Source: Holdemanella sp. MSK.7.32 (GTDB lineage: Bacteria; Bacillota_I; Bacilli_A; Erysipelotrichales; Erysipelotrichaceae). From it: DNA of 48,190 bases. The notes under the pieces are model-generated. The model saw nothing but the letters and a program-made list of their open reading frames with translations, searched no databases and had not been told where the DNA came from. A program made the translations under genes and the position numbers. Below are positions 33,490 through 41,328 of the stretch, piece by piece. Each line of letters starts with the position of its first letter. Positions within the stretch are counted from its first letter, which is position 1. The stretch covers positions 1-48,190 of the forward strand of contig NZ_JANFYN010000014.1 in the NCBI RefSeq assembly GCF_024460475.1, written 5' to 3'.

Positions 33490-34823
33490 CTTTTCTCTCC
33501 CTTACTTAAAACTATTTCATTTTCTTTATGATTAAAGGTATGAAGTCCCTGATAAAGAACAATACCTGCAATCGCATATAATATAGCGGCTATAAAATAA
33601 GCCTGCTGATACCCAGATTGGTGGACAAATAAAATCTTTCCTGTAAAATGACCACTCAATATACTCACAATACCCGCCGTAAAATTCACTACGGAAGTAT
33701 AAACAGGCCGCAAATCTTTAGGAATCACATCCATCGATAGAGCACTATCCACAGGACTTGATAAATTCGCAAGGCCCGCACGTATAAATAGTGATGCACC
33801 AACAACAGGTACAACATATTTACCAAAATAATTTCCATTTCCAATCATCAACATAAAAGGAATGGAGGCCATGACCGTTAAAAAGATCGTTCCCACTTTA
33901 CCCAATTTTTTTGTGCAATTCGGTGTAAAAAACATAAATAAGACAATCGCAACATAGGAAATGGATACCATTAAAGAACTGGTTGCCTTATCAATATGTA
34001 AATTTCGATTTAGATATACAGTATAGTACGATGTAAATAGGCCCATCGCAAAAGAAATCAAAGCCCAATACAATAAATAAGCCCGGGAATATCGATTTAA
34101 TAAAAGTTGTCTTGCACCATTGATTTTTTCCTTTAAAGAAAGCCTTGGAGTAAGTTCCATTTGATAATCCGATTTCTTTTCCGATATACATAATACAGGA
34201 ATCAAGGAAATTAACGCAATACACCCCACCACGAATAGAACCATTCGATTCGCATCCATATAAGATTGGTGTAAACCAGATGAAAGATGCGTCATATAGC
34301 GCGTTGCCTCTTGGGCTTGCGCATATGAAATGTTGGCCACACAACTAAACGCCTTTACCACAAAGGCTCCACCAAGATACGTTGCCAAGAAATATCCAAT
34401 ATACCCCATATAGTAAGTTCTTGTATACCAATGTATTTCTTGATCTTTAAATGCTTCTGTATAACAAGCAATAAAAGGACTTAACATGATAAAGTGCAGC
34501 TGCACACCCGTTAATGCCAATAGGGTTGCGATATATAAAGCCCAAGTAAAATCCATACAGACGGCGCCAAAAAAGGCACAGGCCGTTGAAAGTGAACAAA
34601 AAAGTAATAGCTTTTTATAGCCAATCTTTGGCACGAACAACAATAAAGCTGCACTTATGAATGTGGCATATCCATAAAAGGCCCAAAAGGATGTTGCGAT
34701 AGAAGTTTGTGCTTCTTGCAGATAATTCACAAACGTATCGTACAAAACTCCACTTGCCAAATTATTAATGACATAACTAATTATAAAATAAACAATATTC
34801 CGTTTATCTCTTCGTTCTTCCAT
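33486..34823 (-). CDS. MFS transporter
   Basis: A 445-residue, 12-helix major facilitator protein and first gene of the peptidase operon. N-terminal charged EERRDKRN, then alternating hydrophobic helices; a larger extracellular loop after helix 5 (about residues 165-195) is unlike the second transporter. The two MFS proteins are not close copies, so they may form a heteromer or move different compounds. AGGAG lies eight bases before the ATG, and a promoter with a 16-base spacer lies about 35 bases upstream. Confidence 0.82.
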   Translation of the reverse strand: MEERRDKRNIVYFIISYVINNLASGVLYDTFVNYLQEAQTSIATSFWAFYGYATFISAALLLFVPKIGYKKLLLFCSLSTACAFFGAVCMDFTWALYIATLLALTGVQLHFIMLSPFIACYTEAFKDQEIHWYTRTYYMGYIGYFLATYLGGAFVVKAFSCVANISYAQAQEATRYMTHLSSGLHQSYMDANRMVLFVVGCIALISLIPVLCISEKKSDYQMELTPRLSLKEKINGARQLLLNRYSRAYLLYWALISFAMGLFTSYYTVYLNRNLHIDKATSSLMVSISYVAIVLFMFFTPNCTKKLGKVGTIFLTVMASIPFMLMIGNGNYFGKYVVPVVGASLFIRAGLANLSSPVDSALSMDVIPKDLRPVYTSVVNFTAGIVSILSGHFTGKILFVHQSGYQQAYFIAAILYAIAGIVLYQGLHTFNHKENEIVLSKGEKR

Positions 34824-34858
34824 TTCTTCAACTCCTAAAAACTGTTTAAAATTATACG

Positions 34859-34886
34859 ATTATAAAAAAAACAAATCAATTGTTAA
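34859..34886 (-). promoter_or_regulatory. Promoter of the MFS / dipeptidyl-peptidase operon
   Basis: Minus-strand TTAACA, 16-base spacer, TATAAT, followed by a leader of about 30 bases and a ribosome site. Confidence 0.7.
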
Positions 34887-34915
34887 TTATATATTTTCAG
34901 TAAATCGATGAAATG

Positions 34916-35018
34916 AAAAAGAGGATGAGTTCTAAGTCATCCTCGGTTCGGGCTCCTCACCCTGCATTTTTGTTTAAATTGAATTTAGCTTCTCGCCATT
35001 CAAGAGCTATCGTTCGTT
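34916..35018 (-). ncRNA. Small RNA gene, copy 1 of a duplicated family
   Basis: About 103 nt from a TATAAC -10 box (TTTAAA 18 bases further up) to a terminator GAGGATGA/TCATCCTC plus five T. A second copy lies at 36714-36816, about 90% identical. Similarity starts at the -10 box and ends at the terminator, the mark of an independent transcript. An internal hairpin (GGGT with GCCC) keeps pairing in both copies despite base changes. I cannot match it to a known RNA family. Confidence 0.7.
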
Positions 35019-35080
35019 TGCGTTATACCATATATATAATATATATTTAAAGCACTATATTTATGATTTATTTTCAAATT

Positions 35081-35150
35081 ATTTATCTAACATCTGCACA
35101 TCTAGTTCATCTCACAACTAAAGTCACAAGTGTTCTTAGATTGCACAATA
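35081..35150 (-). repeat. 70-bp dispersed hairpin repeat, copy B
   Basis: Partner of the repeat at 12035-12104. Four differences in the hairpin turn CATG into CACA in both arms. Read on the minus strand these become G-U pairs, so the hairpin survives; on the plus strand it would not. It ends a minus-strand frame with tail QSKNTCDFSCEMN. Confidence 0.7.
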
Positions 35151-35241
35151 AATTCAGATACCGCACTCATTTGATTGATTCTTTTAATAGAGATCCAATT
35201 CAATGTAAATGTAAAGCCCCAATGCAGTATGCTTATACATA

Positions 35242-35685
35242 TTAATTCAATAGTTTTCCTTCTAAATAGGAACATCTTAGATAATCTGGATTACTGTAAT
35301 AAACATTTGAATTAAACCAAGTAATTTCATCAATGATGAAAGAATTAAATATTTTGCGAATATGTTGTACTAACTGATTTTCTGATGTTAATGTATCCAA
35401 AATCAATCTTTGGTAAACTTTACCAATTGCGGTATAAGAGGGTACCTTGTATTTACAATCGGCTACAGAATCATACTTACCATTTTCTATATGATACGTA
35501 TCAATCCACTCATCACAAACTTGTTCAAATGAAAGACAATGATTTACACTAGCAACATCCAATTCGTGTAAGATTTGTTCATCACTCATTTTAGAAATGA
35601 TATAGTTTCTGTGATTTTTGGTGATACGTGCTACAAACTCAACCATAGAACAAAAATAAAATAGATCATCTTTATTGAATTTCAT
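35242..35685 (-). CDS. Uncharacterised protein, partner of the DUF3990-like gene
   Basis: A 147-residue soluble protein I do not recognise. It opens MKFNKDDLFYFCSMVEFVAR; the middle is helical (HELDVASVNHCLSFEQVCDEW), and the end is rich in Tyr and Asn. DUF3990 genes often have a small DUF3791-type neighbour whose segments of the type FCxxxxA this faintly recalls, but it is about twice as long. The gene starts inside the end of the DUF3990-like gene, so the two are coupled. I use the ATG 11 bases after GGAG; the earlier GTG abuts the ribosome site. Confidence 0.6.
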   Translation of the reverse strand: MKFNKDDLFYFCSMVEFVARITKNHRNYIISKMSDEQILHELDVASVNHCLSFEQVCDEWIDTYHIENGKYDSVADCKYKVPSYTAIGKVYQRLILDTLTSENQLVQHIRKIFNSFIIDEITWFNSNVYYSNPDYLRCSYLEGKLLN

Positions 35686-36145
35686 GAATTGCTTCACTCC
35701 TTTCGAATTTTAGACATTCAAGAGCTTGAATAGAATGAAAACTAATTTGATGGGTTGGATGTTTGAACTTTGCTAGTTCCCAAAAAACAGACCTTGGAAT
35801 ATCACCGTTGATATAATCATTCACATAGTTCCAAATGGTATCATCAGCCATTGGGCCTTCGACAATATCATAGCTATGAACTTTTCCTGACCTACAATCT
35901 GTAATGAAATCCAACCATTCATCACTCATTGTTTCAAACTTTTTAATTTTTAAGTCTTTGTTTTCGGTATATTTATAAATATTAACAAACCCATTTTGAC
36001 TTCTTTTATTTGCCCATTTATAGGCTTGCTCATAATTTATGGTGCAATAGAATCCCCAGGAAAAATCTTTTGTATATTTTGTTTTACGTATTTCTGGAAA
36101 TTCAACAATCTCTCCACTACCATGGTATAAAAGAATATCTTCCAT
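35672..36145 (-). CDS. DUF3990-like protein, possible ADP-ribosyltransferase fold
   Basis: A 157-residue protein opening LLYHGSGEIVEFPEIRKT, then KDFSWGFYCTINYEQAYKWA. The YHGS motif, the KDF-GFY-T segment and the later helix fit DUF3990, a family related in outline to ADP-ribosyltransferases (YHxT/S in DarT-like enzymes). Function in the family is unsettled; a toxin or a protein-modifying enzyme is suspected. GAGGAG is eight bases before the ATG. It forms a tight pair with the next gene, and the pair is bracketed by the two copies of the small RNA. Confidence 0.65.
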   Translation of the reverse strand: MEDILLYHGSGEIVEFPEIRKTKYTKDFSWGFYCTINYEQAYKWANKRSQNGFVNIYKYTENKDLKIKKFETMSDEWLDFITDCRSGKVHSYDIVEGPMADDTIWNYVNDYINGDIPRSVFWELAKFKHPTHQISFHSIQALECLKFERSEAIHEIQ

Positions 36146-36254
36146 AGCTGATTCTCCTCTCTAAGTTATACTTTAAATCTACTATATATATTTTACCAAT
36201 TTGAAGAAGTATTCTCAATCTCAATAAAAGCTACATGAAGCATATTGTTTCTTG

Positions 36255-36360
36255 ATTTAATCAGAGTCTTAGGGATATTCCCTAAACACTTGTCTTTGAT
36301 CAATCAAAGACGTTGCTTGCTACAACTGTAGACATTAATTGTCTACAGTCTTTTTCTTAT
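36255..36360 (+). ncRNA. Plus-strand small RNA candidate with three hairpins
   Basis: Consecutive hairpins TTAGGGA/TCCCTAA (36269-36285), GTCTTTGAT/ATCAAAGAC (36292-36313) and CTGTAGAC/GTCTACAG (36328-36350), the last followed by TCTTTTTCTT as a terminator. No clear promoter and no ORF; the DUF3990-like gene is divergent. Confidence 0.45.
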
Positions 36361-36449
36361 CCGGTATAAGATTTTTTAGATCATGATTCATTTTCTAACA
36401 TTTCTTTTTTCTGATTTTGTAATTTTAAATTTGAAGATATTTTTTTTAA

Positions 36450-36584
36450 TTGTGAGTACCCATATGGCATCCTCATCTAATAAATTAGCATTAAGAATGT
36501 TAATAAACAGCTAGTAAATCAGGTAAATATGCTATAGCTAGACAGCATGAAAATGTCTAGGGGTTATCAGATGGGTACTCACAA
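36450..36584. repeat. 135-bp element with perfect 14-base inverted ends
   Basis: TTGTGAGTACCCAT at 36450-36463 is exactly mirrored at 36571-36584. Inside, ATCT/AGAT and CTAGACA/TGTCTAG helices continue the fold, so the whole can form a branched structure. No coding frame. It could be a structured RNA or a miniature transposable element; I see no target-site duplication. Confidence 0.6.
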
Positions 36585-36602
36585 AGATAAATACAAAATG
36601 CA

Positions 36603-36626
36603 GGCTACTATTACAATAGCCTTTTT
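36603..36626 (+). terminator. Plus-strand terminator after the inverted-end element
   Basis: GGCTA/TAGCC stem followed by five T, 19 bases past the right arm of the element, suggesting that the element is transcribed on the plus strand. Confidence 0.6.
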
Positions 36627-36713
36627 GTCGTGCCCTGCAATTCATCTTTTATGATATTTCATCACTTTTTCACATATAATATTTTCCTGTCCCGAAACCA
36701 AAATCTTAATATA

Positions 36714-36816
36714 CAAAAAAATGAGGATGAGTTCTAGGTCATCCTCGGTCGGGTTTCTCACCCTGCATTTTAGTTTAAATTGAATTTAGCTCCTCGCCAT
36801 TCAAGAGCTATCGCTC
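36714..36816 (-). ncRNA. Small RNA gene, copy 2 of a duplicated family
   Basis: Same layout as the copy at 34916-35018: TACAAT -10 box (36823-36828), then about 75 bases of conserved body beginning GCAAACGAGCGATAGCTC, hairpin GGGT/ACCC, and terminator GAGGATGA/TCATCCTC (36723-36746) with a long T-run. The distance from -10 to terminator is equal within one base in both copies. Upstream sequences are unrelated. Confidence 0.7.
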
Positions 36817-36936
36817 GTTTGCATTGTACCATAAGGCATCTAAAAGTTCTAACATATAATTCCAATCATGCTTATTCAATATTCATAATTCTTTTATTGA
36901 TATTTCCGAAGCATCACGCAAAATCTAAAATTAAAA

Positions 36937-37040
36937 TTTAGGGAACTTTTTCGTTATATATTATATCAATAGTTCCCTAAACAATAAATACAAACAGGGA
37001 ACTTTTATCACACACAACACTTAATAAGTTCCCTATTTTT
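36937..37040 (+). repeat. Tandem pair of AGTTCCCT hairpins
   Basis: The 8-base motif occurs four times in alternating orientation. The first pair is an 11-bp perfect inverted repeat (TTTAGGGAACT and mirror, 36937-36981). The second is 9 bp (36996-37034) followed by ATTTTTT, which makes it a plus-strand terminator. Confidence 0.6.
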
Positions 37041-37295
37041 TATCCTGTTGTTTTATTGTATTTAAAACATCTGCTTCTCGTGATATTTATTTCAAACTGT
37101 TTTTGACTATTGTTAATCATTTTATCGGAACATTATAAGATTTTACCAAGCATATACGCTTTTCTCATCTTCTGCAGCCCTTGTATCATGTAGATATCTC
37201 GAAATGCATATTCACTTGCATACATGATAATTTCTACATCTTTAATACACAACAACCAATACAATAAATGGCTTTTCTTTGAAATCTAAAACTTG

Positions 37296-37327
37296 TTGAC
37301 ACAATCACCTTGTGGCATTAGTATAAT
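37296..37327 (+). promoter_or_regulatory. Promoter of the MerR-family gene
   Basis: Perfect TTGACA and TATAAT boxes 20 bases apart, a spacing usual for promoters under MerR control. The start of transcription falls within the palindromic operator next to it. Confidence 0.65.
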
Positions 37328-37350
37328 AGCTAAAGCTGACTTTAGGTCAA
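37320..37350 (-). promoter_or_regulatory. Divergent MerR-type promoter and operator
   Basis: Read on the minus strand: TTGACC, a 19-base spacer, TATACT. The spacer contains the palindrome CTAAAG-TCAG-CTTTAG (37330-37345), typical of MerR-family operators that activate by twisting a long spacer. The next intact minus-strand gene is more than 1.1 kb away. Confidence 0.6.
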
Positions 37351-37365
37351 GAAAGAGAGGAAATC

Positions 37366-37806
37366 ATGTATTACACAATAGGACAAGTATCTGAAATGTT
37401 TGATTTACCCATCTCTACCCTTCGATATTATGATAAAGAAGGATTTTTCCCTCATTTAGTTCGCAAAGGCAATATTCGCTATTTCAGTAATCATGAAATT
37501 GAGGCCTTACATCTCATTGAATGTTTAAAGAAATCGGGTCTTGGCATTAAGGAAATCAATCAATTCTTTGCTTTGGTTTCTGAAGGAAGTGCAAGTTTTG
37601 AAAAGAGAAAAGAGTTGTTTGAGGCTCGAAAAGAGGCTGTAGAAGCTGAAATTAAAAGTCTTCAAGAAACACTATCTTTATTAGAATTTAAGTGTTGGTA
37701 CTACTCAAAAGCTATGGAGGATGGTACAGAAGAATACATTCAAGCTATGCTTCCAGACAAGCTTCCAAATGCCATTCAAAAATTATATGATGCAAGTCAT
37801 AAATAA
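37366..37806 (+). CDS. MerR family transcriptional regulator
   Basis: A 146-residue regulator. The N-terminal winged helix reads YYTIGQVSEMFDLPISTLRYYDKEGF, then IRYFSNHEIEALHLIECLKKSGL, the full MerR signature; residues about 78-115 form the dimer coiled coil. No cluster of cysteines for metal is present (one Cys in the C-terminal part), so it belongs with the organic-stress or metabolite-sensing members of the YyaN/AdhR sort. Purine-rich AAGAGAGGAAATC precedes the ATG. It very likely controls its own gene and the divergent promoter through the palindrome between them. Confidence 0.9.
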   Translation: MYYTIGQVSEMFDLPISTLRYYDKEGFFPHLVRKGNIRYFSNHEIEALHLIECLKKSGLGIKEINQFFALVSEGSASFEKRKELFEARKEAVEAEIKSLQETLSLLEFKCWYYSKAMEDGTEEYIQAMLPDKLPNAIQKLYDASHK

Positions 37807-37810
37807 GAAA

Positions 37811-37833
37811 ATGGAGCAGATATTCTGCTCCAA
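37811..37833. terminator. Hairpin between convergent MerR and GH112 genes
   Basis: Stem GGAGCAG/CTGCTCC with a five-base loop. The minus strand continues ATTTTCTTATTT, so it mainly serves the phosphorylase operon. Confidence 0.6.
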
Positions 37834-37880
37834 AGCTATTCAAAACCAGCTGGCTCGTTCTGATTTTGATTGACTGATTC

Positions 37881-40025
37881 TTAAATTTCAAACCATTTGA
37901 TTTCACAAGCATCCAATTCAACTTCGAAACTTGTTCCATCACCCTTATACACGGTAGTTGTCTGTGGTTCATATGTATTATTGACAACACAGAAACTGTT
38001 TGTAGAAGGATATACGTTGATATCCACATTGTAGTTGTCGGAATACCAGCGTTTCATTTCTTCTTCTTTGTGTGCTGCAAAGAAGATTGCACGATACAAT
38101 AGTCTTACGTTTTCAAAACTAAATGGAAGACCATTCATATACACGCCGCGACCTTTTCCATATTCATTTACAGCTAAATTGACATGTAGATCTTTTTCAG
38201 CCAAGATTTCGGTTTCAGGAAGAGCATATACATCATTTACACATTCTCCCCAATCTTCATGTTCTAATTGTTCTGTAATAAAGTGGTTTGGATGTACTTG
38301 CCAATTGTATTTGTCTGTATGCATTGTGAAACCTAATTCTTTATCCACACCCAATACATCGTATAAAGTGAAGAATTTACCGTTGCGGTTGATAGCTGTT
38401 GGCTCACCTACACCGATAAATCCACCGCCCTGGTCGACATAGCGACGAAGAGCTGTAATCACTGGTTCATCAAATTCGGCTCCACCACTAAAGCTTGTGT
38501 ATGCAGAACCAATATTCATCACAACGTCCATATCATCTAAGATGGTTGGATCTTTTCGTATATCATCAAAACTAATGAAATGAACATCAAATGGGAAACC
38601 ACTCAACGCCTCCATTACACCTGTATATGAATAGATTTGTTTGTACCAAATGGCATGGTGAACCAAGTGTGTTCCCCAACGACGAAGTTCTCCCCAACTA
38701 TTAATTACACCCACTTTTAATAAGTTTAATGGAACTTGTTGGTTCACATGAGAATATAGCGTACGGAATTCGTCACATACCTTTTCAATATAATCAATGA
38801 ATTCAGGGAAATCCAATGCCAATTTTAAATATCCACCATAACCAATACGATCGACTGGACTACGTAAAATAGCTCTACGAGCTGTTACCCAGTTCACCTT
38901 AGCTTCTTTTAATGGATCTCCATTTTCATGGAAAACATCTGGGAAGAAGTATGGTAAGAATCTTCCTTCTGTATACTTAACACCCTTAATATCGGAAATT
39001 AAACGAAGTGTTGTACCAGAACCAACTGATCCTACAACCGCATCCAATCCAATGGATTCAAAATATTTTCCAAATGGCTCTGTACCAATCCAGTGATCCC
39101 CTAAGAACATCATGGCTTCTTTTCCATATTCATGACAAATATCTACAAATTTCTTCGCTAATTTACTTACTTCACGCTGTTGGAAATCCATGAAATCACG
39201 ATATTCCTTAGTTGGAACACAGAAAGTTGAGTTATTAAATCCTTTGTTGATAATATATTCCGCTCTAAATGGATAGCCCACTTCTTTTTCAAACTGTTCC
39301 AAAATATATGGAGATACAGAAGCACTGTATCCAAACCAGTCTACAAATTTTTCGCGTGCAAATTCATCAAATTGAAGCGTGAATTGGTGGAAGAACGTTG
39401 TAAAACGAACAACATCTACATCATCTCTTTCTTCACAGAATTTTCTAAATTTATCCAATACATACTTTTGTGTTTTAGGTTGTCGAACATCAAAAGTCAT
39501 TTGATGTTCTTCACCCTTCCAATCATTCGTTAGAGCATTATACATATGCACAGGATCCCAAATCACAAATGCCAAGAAGCTTACTGTATACGCATGATAC
39601 GGAATTGTATCATGAATAATCACTTCACCCGTTTCTTCATCATAATCCCAATTTGTGATGACATCATCCGTTGTACGATCAATAACTTCCCACCATCTGT
39701 GATTGTCTTTTGTGTTTGGCTTTAATTGATCTTTATAGAAATGCTGCATGATTTGAATCTTTAACTCGGTTGACTTTGCCGTCACAAAATCACTCATCAA
39801 ATACATCTGTTGGATTTCATCTGGATTTGCCTTGGCCCACGCATTATCTTTTCTTGTCGTATAGTAAGTCGCATATTGCTTAATATCCATCTTACGCAAT
39901 TCTTCTGGCATATCCGTTCCGTCACAGTCACGGATGGCATCGGCTTTCCATCGATTAATAATCTCAATTGTTGCATCAATTACATCAACATCTGTCGGTA
40001 CAGTTACTCTGCCTGTTTCAATCAT
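37881..40025 (-). CDS. 1,3-beta-galactosyl-N-acetylhexosamine phosphorylase (GH112)
   Basis: A 714-residue cytoplasmic enzyme that phosphorolyses galacto-N-biose or lacto-N-biose to galactose 1-phosphate and the N-acetylhexosamine. The sequence follows GH112 throughout; the predicted general acid is Asp310 in FLGDHWIGTEPFG, matching the Bifidobacterium longum enzyme, whose acid is at about 313. A C-terminal beta domain ends ACEIKWFEI. AGGAG stands before MIETGRV, which I take as the start instead of an ATG eight codons upstream. It is the last gene of a sugar ABC operon, which therefore imports the disaccharide from mucin or milk glycans. Kinase and epimerase genes for the products are not in the window. 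Confidence 0.93.
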   Translation of the reverse strand: MIETGRVTVPTDVDVIDATIEIINRWKADAIRDCDGTDMPEELRKMDIKQYATYYTTRKDNAWAKANPDEIQQMYLMSDFVTAKSTELKIQIMQHFYKDQLKPNTKDNHRWWEVIDRTTDDVITNWDYDEETGEVIIHDTIPYHAYTVSFLAFVIWDPVHMYNALTNDWKGEEHQMTFDVRQPKTQKYVLDKFRKFCEERDDVDVVRFTTFFHQFTLQFDEFAREKFVDWFGYSASVSPYILEQFEKEVGYPFRAEYIINKGFNNSTFCVPTKEYRDFMDFQQREVSKLAKKFVDICHEYGKEAMMFLGDHWIGTEPFGKYFESIGLDAVVGSVGSGTTLRLISDIKGVKYTEGRFLPYFFPDVFHENGDPLKEAKVNWVTARRAILRSPVDRIGYGGYLKLALDFPEFIDYIEKVCDEFRTLYSHVNQQVPLNLLKVGVINSWGELRRWGTHLVHHAIWYKQIYSYTGVMEALSGFPFDVHFISFDDIRKDPTILDDMDVVMNIGSAYTSFSGGAEFDEPVITALRRYVDQGGGFIGVGEPTAINRNGKFFTLYDVLGVDKELGFTMHTDKYNWQVHPNHFITEQLEHEDWGECVNDVYALPETEILAEKDLHVNLAVNEYGKGRGVYMNGLPFSFENVRLLYRAIFFAAHKEEEMKRWYSDNYNVDINVYPSTNSFCVVNNTYEPQTTTVYKGDGTSFEVELDACEIKWFEI

Positions 40026-40041
40026 TTTATTTTCTCCTAAA

Positions 40042-41133
40042 CTAGTCAATTCTATTTTCAGTTTCTATATCAAAGAAATGTATTTTTGATAAGTCCATTG
40101 TTAATTTAATTGTTGAATGTGCTTCTGGTTCCAAACGAGAATTTACTTTGGCACACATTTTTTGTCCATTTAAAGCACCATGCAAAATATATTCATGGCC
40201 CAATAGTTCGGCCACTTCAATTTCAAAATCAAAGTTAGCACTCGGATATGTATCCGCCACTATACCCTCACCATGTAAATCTTCTGGACGAATACCCATG
40301 ATAATTTCTTTTCCTTGGTAACTAGAAAGTTTTTCTCTATACATCAAAGGAATTTCAATCTTCATATCCCCCACATGAAAGAATCCATTTGTATAAGTAC
40401 CCTTCACAAAGTTCGTTGCAGGCGCACCCAAGAATCCAGCTACGAATAAATTTGCCGGATTATTATATATTTCTTTTGGCGTACCAATCTGCTGGATATA
40501 TCCACCCTTCATAACAACAATACGATCAGCCATAGTCATGGCTTCCGTTTGATCGTGTGTTACATAAATGGTAGTAGCTCCAATACGTTCATGAAGCTGA
40601 ATGATTTCCGAACGCATTTGTACACGCAATTTCGCATCCAAGTTTGATAGTGGCTCATCCATTAAGAATACCTTCGCATTACGAACGATAGCACGACCCA
40701 AGGCAACACGCTGTCTTTGACCACCTGATAAAGCTTTTGGCTTACGATCCAAATAAGGCTCAATCTCTAAAATACGAGCAGCTTCATGCACGCGCTTATC
40801 AATTTCTTCCTTACTATACTTACGTAATTTCAAGCCAAATGCCATATTCTCATATACACTCATATGAGGGTATAACGCATAAGACTGGAATACCATCGCA
40901 ATATCACGATCTTTTGGTTCCACATCATTCATTCTTTTTCCATCAATGTAGAAATCACCGGCACTAATCTCTTCCAAACCAGCAATCATACGAAGTGTTG
41001 TAGATTTACCACATCCACTTGGTCCTACAAACACAATAAACTCTTTATCTTTAACTTCTAAATTAAAGTCAAATACAGCCTGAACATTGTTGTCATATAT
41101 TTTATCAACATGCTGCAATGATAATTCTGCCAT
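40042..41133 (-). CDS. Sugar ABC transporter ATP-binding protein (UgpC/MsmK type)
   Basis: A 363-residue ATPase of the carbohydrate uptake CUT1 class. Walker A GPSGCGKST, Q-loop, LSGGQRQRVALGRA, MDEPLSNLDAKLR and the switch histidine of YVTHDQTEAMTMAD are intact; the last 120 residues form the TOBE/regulatory domain (GIRPEDLHGEG). MsmK-like ATPases often serve several sugar importers, but this one lies inside the galacto-N-biose operon, 12 bases after the small membrane-protein gene and 16 bases before the phosphorylase gene. Confidence 0.95.
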   Translation of the reverse strand: MAELSLQHVDKIYDNNVQAVFDFNLEVKDKEFIVFVGPSGCGKSTTLRMIAGLEEISAGDFYIDGKRMNDVEPKDRDIAMVFQSYALYPHMSVYENMAFGLKLRKYSKEEIDKRVHEAARILEIEPYLDRKPKALSGGQRQRVALGRAIVRNAKVFLMDEPLSNLDAKLRVQMRSEIIQLHERIGATTIYVTHDQTEAMTMADRIVVMKGGYIQQIGTPKEIYNNPANLFVAGFLGAPATNFVKGTYTNGFFHVGDMKIEIPLMYREKLSSYQGKEIIMGIRPEDLHGEGIVADTYPSANFDFEIEVAELLGHEYILHGALNGQKMCAKVNSRLEPEAHSTIKLTMDLSKIHFFDIETENRID

Positions 41134-41144
41134 ACTTCTTCCTC

Positions 41145-41318
41145 CTATTTATGTTTTCGATTGTATAGAAACAATAATGTTAGTAAGCCTGTCAATCCAA
41201 CGATTTCAATCATTAGATTACGAACACTTACCGTCTTCTGTGCCCAAATGATCATACCTAAGAACACAAAGAATAAAACGATCATAATTATGTTCATTAC
41301 TTTATTTTCATCTCTCAT
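41145..41318 (-). CDS. Small two-helix membrane protein in the sugar ABC operon
   Basis: About 57 residues with two membrane spans (roughly 8-26 and 33-52) and a basic end (YNRKHK). AAGGTG lies six bases before the chosen ATG; a GTG three codons upstream overlaps that ribosome site. It sits between the second permease and the ATPase gene with gaps of only about 10 bases, so it is co-expressed with the transporter. I do not recognise a family; an accessory subunit of the permease is possible. Confidence 0.7.
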   Translation of the reverse strand: MRDENKVMNIIMIVLFFVFLGMIIWAQKTVSVRNLMIEIVGLTGLLTLLFLYNRKHK

Positions 41319-41328
41319 ATTAGACACC

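Noticed and set aside
35063..35245. Plus-strand 60-codon frame
   Set aside because: It crosses the dispersed hairpin repeat and has no ribosome site; the minus-strand reading explains the repeat better.
36714..36816. The duplicated RNA as a type III (ToxN-like) RNA antitoxin
   Set aside because: It lacks the tandem short repeats of type III antitoxins, and the neighbouring protein is not ToxN-like.
36937..37040. Short CRISPR-like array
   Set aside because: The repeated word is only 8-11 bases, alternates in orientation, and the intervals are uneven; no cas genes are near.
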